A program made the translations under genes and the position numbers. The notes beneath the pieces are model-generated. The model was not told where the DNA came from. It was given only the letters and a program-made list of their open reading frames with translations, and ran no database searches. DNA of 64,000 bases, from assembly GCA_035297145.1 (NCBI GenBank), contig DATGZN010000092.1, positions 62,001-126,000 on the forward strand, read 5' to 3'. Positions 32,201 through 40,803 of the stretch are shown here, piece after piece. This DNA is from QHXW01 sp035297145 (lineage in GTDB: Bacteria > Acidobacteriota > Terriglobia > Bryobacterales > Bryobacteraceae). Every line of letters begins with the position of its first letter. Position 1 is the first letter of the stretch.

Positions 32201-35041
32201 CTACTGCTTAAATGCAGGATCGGACTCCGCGCCGGGCCGCGGCTTCCACTCAATGCTGTAGTATTGGCCGCGATCACGCGCCCAGGGGTCAAACGCGTTG
32301 ACCACATGCGCCAGCTCCGGAGCCAACTCGGGAATGTTTCGCAGTAAGACTCGTTTGAGTGGCAGAACAGCTTCTTTATGCCCGTTGGGCGCACCCTGCT
32401 CCATCATCTCGGGTCCGGGGCCATTGTGACTGACCCAGTCAACGCCTAACTTGGTGTAGAACTCAGGCCGAAAACTCGAGGTGAAGAAGCGATCGCTGAA
32501 CAGCCGTCGCGAAGCGTTGAGGATGAATACCACAAACTGCGTCTCTGAAATGGCGAATCCGTGTGGTCGCGTGAATTCCGACAGCCAGCCCACGACGGTG
32601 TCTACGTCTTCTACGTTGTCTACGGTTGCGCCGTTGGGATGGCCGAGGCAGTCATTAATGGGAGAGCCATCTTCGTTGACCTGGGCGTCCGTGATTACTT
32701 TCGACGAATCGCATACATGTGTTCCGTAGACCTCACGAAGCTGGGCGACGTACTCCGCCTGTTGCTTATGGGCCGGCAAGTCTGCGGGGATGGTCTTGTC
32801 CATGAAGTCGTCATAACTGGTTAACTGGCGCAAGCCGTACTGGCGGCGGAATTCGTTGAAGCGCGGCACGCCGTGCTCGCGGTCGCGGATAAGATCGAGC
32901 GCCGCAATGTCGAGCTCCTTAGTGGGACTGTCGAGTCTCGGCAGTGTGATGTTCTGCAGAAACTGCGGAGTGTTGTGCAGAGTCAGTAAGCCCAGGCGCT
33001 GCCGCCCCAGGCTGAGTGCCCAGTTGGCGAGGCCGCGCGATCGCATAGCGTCAGTGGCCTTGCCTTCAAAAGTGTTGATGACTGCGATTTTGCGGGTAAT
33101 CTGGTTCGGGTCCTTACTCAAGTCGCGGTATTCGATCAGGTCCGGCACCAAAGAATGCAGGCGGTAGACCGTGATGAATTCCTCGGGGAAGTTGAACGGC
33201 GAGCCGAAGTGATTCACGCCGCCGTTGGTGTCGGCCGGTTTTGTGATGTCGTAATGCGGGACCTTACTGCCCAGGCCGAAAATGCCGGGGCCGGATGCGA
33301 ACGCGGAATACCACTGTCCGGCTCTCTCGGCATCCTTCGCTTTTCCGAAATCGTGAACGATGAGATTGGAGAGCGCTTTTGAGACATCCGGATCGCCGGA
33401 GCCCAGCAGTCCGTTCCAGTTGGCATTCATGCCTTTGTAGAGCGGCTCGTTATACAGCAACTGCGGCGTCCACTCGATGGTGTGGATTTTTGCGATTTCG
33501 GCCGCCACCACCAGGCGCGCCACCTCGAACAGCTCGTCCGGGGTGACATCCTTATTGCGGATCACGCGCTTGGGATCGGCGGGATTGCGCAGACCGCTGT
33601 CGTCATTCGGCTTGCGGGCGGCTTCCCGGCGGAACTCAGCGACGAACGCGTTATGCTCACGGGCAAAGAGGTTATGCAAAAAGCTGAGGCCGACTGTCCA
33701 GTTGTCGGGAAACGCCACCGATTCCTGGCCGGCCCACTGCGGCTGCGCCGGATCGCCTGGCTGCAGCAAGGGCAGGTAACCTCCGCCGGACCCACCGGCC
33801 ACCGGCTCGAGCAGCAGCATCGCCGGGTCCTTGGGATCGCGCTTCACGCGCTTGCGTGAAGTATCGTCGTACCCGTAGATTTGCGATGCGTCCCACCAGG
33901 CCGTGTTGTTGTTGGTAAACGTCTTGGGGGCACGCGCGAGATATTCCTTGTTCCCCGCGGTGAACTTGCCGGGCGGCGCATCCTGTTGCACGAAACCTTT
34001 GTCAACGCGATCGCCGGGCCGGCAACCGAGCTTGGCGATCTCTTCCGGCGTCAGCGGCGTTTCGACATTGTTCACTCGCTCCGTTCTGCAGCCGACATCC
34101 ATGTACCCAGGCGCGTTGTGACCATCCTCCATGTGCGAGAACCAATCGTGCGTCATGAACTGAATCCAGTACGCTGCAATGACGTTGAAGAATGGCGCCT
34201 TCTGGTAATCGCAATTGGCTTCGGGCGAATCATCGGGAAGACCGAAGCCGTTGTTGCAGGCCGCGGGAGTGGACTGGATGCGGGTGAACAGCTTGCGGCT
34301 GATCACCTGGGGATCGGGCGTCAGCAGGCCGAGCCGGTCGCCATGGCGATTCTTTGTGAGGGTCGTCCGGCCCTGATCCGGGAAAGTTGTCTCGAACTCC
34401 ACGTTTCGCGCAAACGGAGTACCCGCAGAACCCATCCGCGGATTGAGAATGTCGTTGCAGATTCCCGTCACGGTGCGAGCGCGGATCAGGTCTCCTTTGC
34501 ACACTTGGGTCCCGTCGCCGCCCACCGCATCGAAATTGGGGGTGTCTTTGGGCAGGCGCATCTCCGGCCAAACCTTGATCGCGCCTCCATCCACGCCGTT
34601 CAGCCCGGTGACGTAGTTTTGCCACGTGCCATTGTTATCGAACAGGTTGAACTTGATGAGTTCCACGCGCTCGTATTCCAGGTCGAGCAACGCGCCGGTG
34701 ACTCCGCGGAATGCCGGACCTTTCTTGGAGAGATAGCCATTGGGTAGGGAGGCAACGTCGCCGGTCCCCCAATAGTTGGACCAGTCAACCCACGGCGTGA
34801 GGCGGAATTGCAAGGCTCTTTGACCGCCACGGCAGAGCGCCTCGGCTTCGCTTACCTTGCCTTCAAAGCGCTTCTCTCGGGTGCCAGCGATACTCCGGAG
34901 GCGGGCCAGTACCATGTCGGCACAGGCTTTGAGCTCTTGGGCCTCCTGCTGCTTGGGATCAGCGACGGTATTGGAACCGGCGGCGAATAGCTGCGGTAGC
35001 AGCAAAGACACGGGTAGCCAAGCGAGCGAAGATTTTGTCAT
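32201..35041 (-). CDS. Animal-type heme peroxidase (secreted)
   Basis: 946 residues with a signal peptide (LAWLPVSLLLPQLFAAGSN). The animal heme-peroxidase fold is recognised from the distal His region AAYWIQFMTHDWFSHME (His298) and the proximal His region ITVYRLHSLVPDLIEYRD (His629). The family's VGLSFLHNLFAREHNAF and LGRQRLGLLTLHNTPQ are also present. The family includes myeloperoxidase, linoleate diol synthase and cyclooxygenase; bacterial members oxidise halides, aromatic compounds or fatty acids. Both key histidines are present, so it should be active. It is downstream of a DUF2235 hydrolase (5-nt gap) and upstream of an FAD oxidase. Confidence 0.9.
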   Translation of the reverse strand: MTKSSLAWLPVSLLLPQLFAAGSNTVADPKQQEAQELKACADMVLARLRSIAGTREKRFEGKVSEAEALCRGGQRALQFRLTPWVDWSNYWGTGDVASLPNGYLSKKGPAFRGVTGALLDLEYERVELIKFNLFDNNGTWQNYVTGLNGVDGGAIKVWPEMRLPKDTPNFDAVGGDGTQVCKGDLIRARTVTGICNDILNPRMGSAGTPFARNVEFETTFPDQGRTTLTKNRHGDRLGLLTPDPQVISRKLFTRIQSTPAACNNGFGLPDDSPEANCDYQKAPFFNVIAAYWIQFMTHDWFSHMEDGHNAPGYMDVGCRTERVNNVETPLTPEEIAKLGCRPGDRVDKGFVQQDAPPGKFTAGNKEYLARAPKTFTNNNTAWWDASQIYGYDDTSRKRVKRDPKDPAMLLLEPVAGGSGGGYLPLLQPGDPAQPQWAGQESVAFPDNWTVGLSFLHNLFAREHNAFVAEFRREAARKPNDDSGLRNPADPKRVIRNKDVTPDELFEVARLVVAAEIAKIHTIEWTPQLLYNEPLYKGMNANWNGLLGSGDPDVSKALSNLIVHDFGKAKDAERAGQWYSAFASGPGIFGLGSKVPHYDITKPADTNGGVNHFGSPFNFPEEFITVYRLHSLVPDLIEYRDLSKDPNQITRKIAVINTFEGKATDAMRSRGLANWALSLGRQRLGLLTLHNTPQFLQNITLPRLDSPTKELDIAALDLIRDREHGVPRFNEFRRQYGLRQLTSYDDFMDKTIPADLPAHKQQAEYVAQLREVYGTHVCDSSKVITDAQVNEDGSPINDCLGHPNGATVDNVEDVDTVVGWLSEFTRPHGFAISETQFVVFILNASRRLFSDRFFTSSFRPEFYTKLGVDWVSHNGPGPEMMEQGAPNGHKEAVLPLKRVLLRNIPELAPELAHVVNAFDPWARDRGQYYSIEWKPRPGAESDPAFKQ

Positions 35042-35046
35042 TTTCT

Positions 35047-36123
35047 TCAGTTACCTGCCGTGACGCCGGCGGATTTAGCAGCCGGCTCCGGTTGAATTAC
35101 GGTTTCAACGGTCGCGTATTGCGCCGATAACTCGCCATTGGCTGAGTTCGTGAACCTGAGGTTCCCGGGCCGATACGAATCGTCGTGCTGACACCGGACC
35201 AACACGCTAGTTGACAGAGTGGCATCGGCCGCGATCGGCCGGCTCTTGGGAAAAGCCCAGAGAGGAGTCCACGATTCGTGCTTCTGGTCGAGCGCGTACT
35301 TCGCGTCAACAGGCAATGCGTACTTGGCTTGCACCGCAGCGTCAAATGTGACACCGAGGGCGGCCGCTTTGTTCATCATCCAAGCGAATGTGATATCCGC
35401 CAGCGCCGTTCCGTCGGGATCATCCGGATAACTCCCCCCGACGTCGCAATGGACGCCGGTGAACCAGACCTGTTCGAGTGTCTGTCCTGGATTGGGTTGC
35501 GACGTCCAGAGCGTCGCGGGAAACTCGATCCGGCGCTCGTCGATGGCAAGGGCATGGTAGGCGTTCTGTATGTTGGGATGCAGGGAGGTATCCAGAAATC
35601 CGTATAGGATCGGATCGACGGCCCCCAAAAGCGACGGGATTCCCAGCGAGCCGACGGTATCCCAGACTCCCACCATGGTCAATTGAGCGTTGAACATGGC
35701 ACAGGACTGATTCAGCCCGGCCAGAAGCTTGGCTCTGTCGTCTTTGTCCCGGTAAGCCTGAAATGCGGTTTCCACTACCTGGTCGCTGAAATTGCTGGTG
35801 GGAAGGCCGCAGTTAGCGATCATGCCGGCAATGCTGCGTGCGGTGTACGCGCCGCGGCTGAAACCAAAGACAAAGACCTCATCACCTTTTTCATACACCT
35901 GAGCAATCTTGGAATACCCGTCCTTTACCTTCTGGAATAGCCCGGTTCCGAATGCGCCGCCCAGCAGCCGATCAATCGGAGTTCCGTCCGCACCGACGCC
36001 GTCGTCATAGAACGGGATCTGGTCGGCGGCCACTTGCATGGCCTTATAGATCTTGTAGACGTTGGTGTTTTTGCCGGAATTGTCCCATGTTCCGTCCGAG
36101 CAAAAAAGGATTCGTTTACTCAT
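35047..36123 (-). CDS. DUF2235 alpha/beta hydrolase (phospholipase-like)
   Basis: 358 residues from ATG 36123, with GGAGGG 4 nt before it; the ORF extends 17 codons upstream without a ribosome site. The catalytic serine is S89 in GFSRGAYTARSI, the GxSxG nucleophile elbow of DUF2235. Family landmarks are RILFCSDGTWDN at the start, DDGVGADG, MVGVWDTVGSLG, YHALAIDERRIEF and WFTGVHCDVGGSY (Asp/His region). DUF2235 proteins include Tle1-type phospholipase A effectors of type VI secretion; others are uncharacterised. No VgrG or secretion genes are close. As first gene of the operon with a peroxidase, releasing a lipid substrate is plausible (inference). Confidence 0.85.
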   Translation of the reverse strand: MSKRILFCSDGTWDNSGKNTNVYKIYKAMQVAADQIPFYDDGVGADGTPIDRLLGGAFGTGLFQKVKDGYSKIAQVYEKGDEVFVFGFSRGAYTARSIAGMIANCGLPTSNFSDQVVETAFQAYRDKDDRAKLLAGLNQSCAMFNAQLTMVGVWDTVGSLGIPSLLGAVDPILYGFLDTSLHPNIQNAYHALAIDERRIEFPATLWTSQPNPGQTLEQVWFTGVHCDVGGSYPDDPDGTALADITFAWMMNKAAALGVTFDAAVQAKYALPVDAKYALDQKHESWTPLWAFPKSRPIAADATLSTSVLVRCQHDDSYRPGNLRFTNSANGELSAQYATVETVIQPEPAAKSAGVTAGN

Positions 36124-36154
36124 ATCACCCTCCGTTTTGAAACAATTGCTGGGA

Positions 36155-36222
36155 ATTATATCGCAACACTGCACCGAAAAACGATGGCTATAGACTTATT
36201 TGTGACATGACACCGAAAAACG
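36155..36222 (-). promoter_or_regulatory. Promoter with paired direct repeats for the peroxidase operon
   Basis: Read leftward, a perfect -10 TATAAT (36160-36155) lies 31 nt from the DUF2235 ATG. In place of a recognisable -35 box there are two copies of CGTTTTTCGGTG (36183-36172 and 36222-36211) spaced 39 bp apart, centred near -30 and -70. This fits an activator-dependent or repressed promoter. Confidence 0.5.
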
Positions 36223-36395
36223 TTTCAACCCATTTTCGGAGCGGTTGTGATCCGTCCCCTGACGTGTATCTTGGTTCGGGCATTCGGGAGCGTTAGTTGG
36301 CCGCGCCAACCGCCGGCGTGAGCAGCGAAGGGGACGGCTTTTTCCGGCGCCCGGCTGGGAAGGCCTTTGGCCTCCGAGCCCCATGCGGATGGAGA

Positions 36396-36401
36396 TACAA
36401 T
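36396..36401 (+). promoter_or_regulatory. -10 element for a leaderless VWFA-family gene
   Basis: TACAAT ends 6 nt before the ATG chosen for the first VWFA-related protein, leaving no room for a Shine-Dalgarno. No -35 box is evident. Confidence 0.4.
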
Positions 36402-36407
36402 CGGTCT

Positions 36408-38570
36408 ATGCAAGAAGCTGGTGTTGCGCTGCTCGTGTTTCTCGTTGCGGCCACTGTCGTTCCCGGCTTGGCGCAAGATGCCACTCCTGCGCCGTCCGGT
36501 CCTCCAATTCGCGTGACCGTCACAGAGGTCGCGCTGGATTTGGCCGTCCGCGACAGCAAGGGCCGCCAGGTGAAAAATCTTAAGCCGGGCGATGTGGAGA
36601 TTTTCGAAGACGGCGTACGGCAGCAGCTTCTCAGCTTCCGCCTGGTACCGGGCCGCGAACAGGAGCGCCGCGACGAAAGCCAGGCGAAGGCGCAGCCGGC
36701 CGGCGCCGCCCTGCCCCTGCGTGACGTAAACACGGTCTGCATTGTTTTCCATAACATCGATCCGGTGACCCGGCCGCATGCCGTCGAGATCGTGAAGGAG
36801 TTCATCAGGTCCAAGTTGCCGCCGGAGACCTACATCGGGATCTTCAATCTCAACGAGACACTAATCCCGGTGCATGAGTTCACCAAAAACAGGGAGGAAC
36901 TGCTGCAATCCTCTTTCTCCGGGAAAGCCTTGGATTTCTCCAGAGCTTCGGAAGCCTTGCTCACCGCGAGTCCGAACATCGTAACCATGACTGCTCAGGT
37001 AAACAACGCCACACACAGCGCCACAGTGACGGTGGATACCACGGGGGGTGAAGTCAGCAAGACGGTTATTATGGGCGCGGACGTTTCCAACAGCACCGGG
37101 GCGAATCGCTTGCGCGGCGATCAAGTGCGTGAGCGGGCCGATTTCGCCAACATTACCGGCATGCATGAAACCGATCGGATCATCACGCTGATCAACCAAC
37201 TCGGTACGCTTCCGGGGCGGAAAACGGTTTTGCTGGTGACTACTGGCCTGGTTACCACCGGAGACCCAGAGCGGTTTGAAAAGATATTGGCAAATGCGAA
37301 TAAACATGGCGTGACGTTTTATGCGCTCGACAGCACGGAAATGAGCGCGACGTTCGACACCGCCCAGGCCGGCAAACTGGCGCTGGACCAAATGGCAGCG
37401 GTCAGCCAGCAGCAGAGCAAAACGAACGCGAGCGCCAGCGTGATGCGGCAGAACAGCCGGCAGGGAGACGACACGATCTCCGCCGTCAGAACCTCGGATA
37501 CGCAATCGAGTCTGCGAGCGCTATCCGAGGGCACGGGCGGATTCCTGATTGCCAACACCAATGATTTCCGCAAGTCGTTCCAGCAGATGGTGGAGAATCT
37601 GGACACGCACTACGAAGCTGTTTATCGTCCGGCATCGGCCAAGTATGACGGGCAACTGCGGAAGATCGAGGTGAAGCTGGCGCGCAACGATTTGCAGGTG
37701 GAGAGCCGCACAGGTTATTTCGCCATGCCGGATCTCAACGGCTCGGGCTCGCTGACGCCGGCCGAGTACACCGGTATGGCGGTGTTAGCCGCCAAGCCTC
37801 GGCCGCACTCTTTCGATTTTCGCCTAGCGGCGTACCATTTCCAGAAAGACGCCACGAACCCGCGCGCTACGCTGGTTTTCGAATTGCCGGGCGCGAAGTT
37901 GGGCGCCACTGCCGATCCGACTCATAAGTTCCACACATTCGATGTGTCCTTGCTGGCGCTCATTCGGGATGGTCACGGAGAAGTCGTTGACAAATATAGT
38001 CTCGACCACCCTTACTTTATCGCGGATGCCAACCTGGCAGCCGTACGGGCCGAGGAATTGACCTACACACATGCCCTCGATCTGCCGCCGGGCCATTACA
38101 CGGTGGAAGCCGCCGTGGTGGATCGGGAGGGCCGTCAGGCAACCACCGAAACCGGGAGTTTCGACGTCTCCGTGCAGCCCAAAGGTGTCGCGATCAGCAG
38201 CCTGGTAATGGTGGGACACCTCGATTCCGCCGACCCCCAGGCGGACACCGCCGATCCGTTCACCTTCAAGGGAAAGCGTGTCACTCCGATGGTGCAAGCT
38301 ACGGTCAGTCCCACCGCCAAGCGCTGGGTGTATTTCGTGGTGTATGGCGACAAATCGAACACGGAGAAGCCGAAAATCCGCGTGGAGTTCAAAAGCGGCG
38401 GCCAGGTGTTCGCACAGCAGACAGTGGATCTGCCGGCGCCAGATGCGAGTGGCGCAATTCCCATGTTCGTGGCGGCTGCCACGCGGCCAGGCAATTGCGA
38501 GTTACAGATCACTGCGGTACAGGGCAACGAGTCCGCCACCGAACATCTCGCGTACGTAACGGAGCAGTAG
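36408..38570 (+). CDS. Secreted VWFA-related acidobacterial-family protein
   Basis: 720 residues from ATG 36408. This start gives a clean signal peptide (VALLVFLVAATVVPGLAQDA); the longer frame upstream does not. Residues 35-330 match the VWFA-related domain widespread in Acidobacteria: VTEVALDLAVRDSKGRQVKN, LKPGDVEIFEDGVRQQLLSF and then LPGRKTVLLVTTGLVTTGDP. The C-terminal half is beta-rich with repeated FDVS-type strands (QPKGVAISSLVMVGHLDSAD). The metal-binding DxSxS of a classical VWA domain is not seen. Function of the family is unknown; members are exported. It is followed by a second member 74 nt downstream. Confidence 0.85.
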   Translation: MQEAGVALLVFLVAATVVPGLAQDATPAPSGPPIRVTVTEVALDLAVRDSKGRQVKNLKPGDVEIFEDGVRQQLLSFRLVPGREQERRDESQAKAQPAGAALPLRDVNTVCIVFHNIDPVTRPHAVEIVKEFIRSKLPPETYIGIFNLNETLIPVHEFTKNREELLQSSFSGKALDFSRASEALLTASPNIVTMTAQVNNATHSATVTVDTTGGEVSKTVIMGADVSNSTGANRLRGDQVRERADFANITGMHETDRIITLINQLGTLPGRKTVLLVTTGLVTTGDPERFEKILANANKHGVTFYALDSTEMSATFDTAQAGKLALDQMAAVSQQQSKTNASASVMRQNSRQGDDTISAVRTSDTQSSLRALSEGTGGFLIANTNDFRKSFQQMVENLDTHYEAVYRPASAKYDGQLRKIEVKLARNDLQVESRTGYFAMPDLNGSGSLTPAEYTGMAVLAAKPRPHSFDFRLAAYHFQKDATNPRATLVFELPGAKLGATADPTHKFHTFDVSLLALIRDGHGEVVDKYSLDHPYFIADANLAAVRAEELTYTHALDLPPGHYTVEAAVVDREGRQATTETGSFDVSVQPKGVAISSLVMVGHLDSADPQADTADPFTFKGKRVTPMVQATVSPTAKRWVYFVVYGDKSNTEKPKIRVEFKSGGQVFAQQTVDLPAPDASGAIPMFVAAATRPGNCELQITAVQGNESATEHLAYVTEQ

Positions 38571-38644
38571 CGTGAGGCCGACTTGGCTGCGTGTTATTTG
38601 ACCATTTTCCAGTTCGTGAAGGTGCGATACACTGGGTCGTCATT

Positions 38645-40183
38645 ATGTCAAGGCTCATTTTCACCGCCGCATTGGCTGCGTCTGGGCTTCTGGCACAAGC
38701 CCCGGCGCCAAGCCCTCTCGTCCGCCTCTATCCGGTAGCGCTCGACGCGAGCGGCCGGCCCGTAACCGATCTGACAGCCCAGGATTTCAAGATCGTCGAT
38801 CAAAACAAGCCACAAACCGTCCTCACATTCCACAAACCCAGGAATGAGCCGGCTGCCCCTCTGGGACTTCTCGAGTGGTCCAATCGGCCGCGCGGTACGA
38901 CGCCGCACACTACCGTCGTCTTATTCGACTTAATGAATCAGAATCAGGCGGACCGCCTGGAGACTTGGCACACTCTAGATAAGACCCTGCCGCAACTGGA
39001 ATCGGGCGACTCCCTGTACTTCTACCTGCTCAATCTGGAGGGCGAGCTAGTTCCCATTCATGCCATCGGACCGAAGGCCGCCGCCGACGCCACTTGGCCG
39101 CACGACATGGCCCCGGTTCTTGACCAAGCCATGAAAACGGCCAGCCATGGACGGCCGGTGCACATGGGACAGGAGGACCAAGCCAAGAAGACCTTCCACC
39201 AGATCGAGGTGCTCGCCACCCAGCTTGCCGCGTTCCCGGGCCGCAGGAACATCATTTGGATCACGGACGGCATGCAAAATGCCTACAATACCAAGCTCCC
39301 ATGCAACGGGGACTGGGTGGAATGCGCTCTTTACGTGCCTCACCTGGCAGTGACGCTGGCCCAAGCCAACGTAGCCGTCATTCCGCTTTCGTACGGCAGG
39401 GATCTCAGCACAGCAGCCGGCCCTATGATGAAGATGGATACGATGGTGAATCCTGGCAAGGACCAGCTAACCAGTATTCAGAACCTCAATGGCGACACGG
39501 GAATGCAGAACGTGCAGGGTTCCCAGGGTGTAGATCCCGCCCTCGACTTGGCACAGATGGCACGCCTGACGGGCGGCCACGCCTACTTCCGGCAGGATAT
39601 TCTTACCACCCTGAAGGAGGTGGCTACCAACGCCGGCGATGCTTACGAGATTGCGTATGCTCCATCCACGGACAACTGGGACAACAAGTTCCACGTGATC
39701 CGCGTAACATGTGAACGGCCGGGCATCAGGCTGCAACTGAGGGAGCGGTATTACGCCCTGCCGGATTCGCGGCCACCCGCGGAACGAATGAAGGCAGTGC
39801 TAGTGGCGGCTTATCAGAGCCCGACGGACCTTGCCGAAATCGGCCTGCGCACGAAAATCGCGTTGATGCAAGGAGACACGAAGGGCGTGCATCTGGATAT
39901 CCGCATAGATCCCTCAGATCTCCTGTGGCGGGAGCAGGGGGGCAAGTTTTCGGGCGCCATGTATTTCCTGATATCCGACCGCAGCAGTTCTGCCCCGCTC
40001 GGTGAGCCCACCGTGTTGGACCTCAAACCCGATTTGACGGCCGAGCAGTACAATTTGGTGCTGAAGGAGGGTCTCCCTCTCTCGCAAGATCACCCAACCA
40101 GCGAAGCAGTGCGGGAGATCCGTATCATTCTTCTGGATCAAAACACGACCGCAGTCGGCTCGCTCACGTTTCCAGTAAAGTGA
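38645..40183 (+). CDS. Second VWFA-related acidobacterial-family protein
   Basis: 512 residues from ATG 38645, giving a signal peptide (LIFTAALAASGLLAQAPAPS). It shows the same family plan as the preceding gene: LYPVALDASGRPVTDLTAQD, FKIVDQNKPQTVLTFHKP, VVLFDLMNQNQADRLETWHT and LAAFPGRRNIIWITDGMQNA. It is shorter and lacks the extended C-terminal beta-rich region of its neighbour. A -10-like TACACT ends 11 nt before the ATG, so it may have its own promoter with a very short leader. Tandem duplication of the family, followed by divergence, is the simplest explanation of the pair. Confidence 0.83.
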   Translation: MSRLIFTAALAASGLLAQAPAPSPLVRLYPVALDASGRPVTDLTAQDFKIVDQNKPQTVLTFHKPRNEPAAPLGLLEWSNRPRGTTPHTTVVLFDLMNQNQADRLETWHTLDKTLPQLESGDSLYFYLLNLEGELVPIHAIGPKAAADATWPHDMAPVLDQAMKTASHGRPVHMGQEDQAKKTFHQIEVLATQLAAFPGRRNIIWITDGMQNAYNTKLPCNGDWVECALYVPHLAVTLAQANVAVIPLSYGRDLSTAAGPMMKMDTMVNPGKDQLTSIQNLNGDTGMQNVQGSQGVDPALDLAQMARLTGGHAYFRQDILTTLKEVATNAGDAYEIAYAPSTDNWDNKFHVIRVTCERPGIRLQLRERYYALPDSRPPAERMKAVLVAAYQSPTDLAEIGLRTKIALMQGDTKGVHLDIRIDPSDLLWREQGGKFSGAMYFLISDRSSSAPLGEPTVLDLKPDLTAEQYNLVLKEGLPLSQDHPTSEAVREIRIILLDQNTTAVGSLTFPVK

Positions 40184-40375
40184 CCTAGGGTTGTTCCCCG
40201 ACCGCCCGGGGTCGCAGATATTGCATCTCCATCCCATGTGGCTTGGGCGCGGGTAAGAAAACCAGTACATAGCGCCTGTGAAATTACGAAATGGAGCACG
40301 TGGTCGGGTGGTGTTGGCGTGGAACGCGTCAGCGCGTTCGCTGTCAGATGGCATGTAACATCTGTACGTTAAAGA

Positions 40376-40410
40376 AAATAGGGTATTTCATAAACTAAAT
40401 AGGGTTTCAT
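40376..40410 (+). repeat. Two-copy direct repeat, 21-bp period
   Basis: AAATAGGGTATTTCAT (40376-40391) and AAATAGGGTTTCAT (40397-40410). The 21-bp spacing places the copies on the same DNA face, about 60-90 bp upstream of the predicted transcription start, a position typical of activator sites. Confidence 0.55.
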
Positions 40411-40432
40411 GCCGTTGGTAACAGGCGGTAAC

Positions 40433-40461
40433 TAGACAGATCCTATTAGGCCCCATATACT
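40433..40461 (+). promoter_or_regulatory. Sigma70-like promoter for the TonB receptor
   Basis: TAGACA (40433-40438), a 17-bp spacer and TATACT (40456-40461): five of six -35 matches and a good -10. The predicted RNA start near 40468 leaves a 335-nt leader before the ATG. Confidence 0.6.
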
Positions 40462-40803
40462 CAACCGAGCTTCTGACTCTTGCTTAAATTGGGGTTGAAT
40501 GGTCCAAGTGCGACGCCACGATTACCGGACGGCTTTGCTGCCGGGTTCGCTGATTCGCTGTTACCTGCGTTTGCCAGATACTTCCCAAAAACCAAAGACG
40601 CCAGCGGTACTCTCACCAGAACGGTCGGCGATTGATGGATTTTTCTCTATCAACACCGTTCAGCGAGGTGACCGCCCGGTCGCGATCAAAGAGCAGGGTT
40701 TCGAGGCTTACAAGTGCAAAAAGGGTCCCGCTGCCGGTGCTGTCGTACGCCAGCGGAGGGTCGGTTTTTAGGAAAGTCAACTTATGAGCTTAGAGAGGGA
40801 TCT

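Larger units (their letters stand above)
40184..40803. other. Regulatory region and long leader of the TonB receptor gene
   Basis: No gene is supported in this 620-bp stretch. A 90-codon plus-strand frame within it has no start signal and no recognisable protein features. The stretch holds tandem AAATAGGGT-type repeats, a strong promoter and about 335 nt of transcribed leader before the receptor ATG. No known riboswitch fold is recognised in the leader. Confidence 0.5.

Noticed and set aside
35047..36123. DUF2235 protein considered as a type VI secretion effector
   Set aside because: No VgrG, Hcp, PAAR or immunity gene nearby; the operon context points elsewhere.
36408..40183. VWFA-family pair considered as an adhesin or moxR-type system
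   Set aside because: No MoxR ATPase, no sortase or secretion genes, and the metal-ion-dependent adhesion motif is not visible.
40376..40410. Direct repeats considered as the start of a CRISPR array
   Set aside because: Only two copies with a 5-6 bp gap, no spacers of regular length and no cas genes.
40499..40771. 90-codon plus-strand frame upstream of the TonB receptor
   Set aside because: No ribosome site, no recognisable features, and it lies within the predicted leader downstream of a strong promoter.
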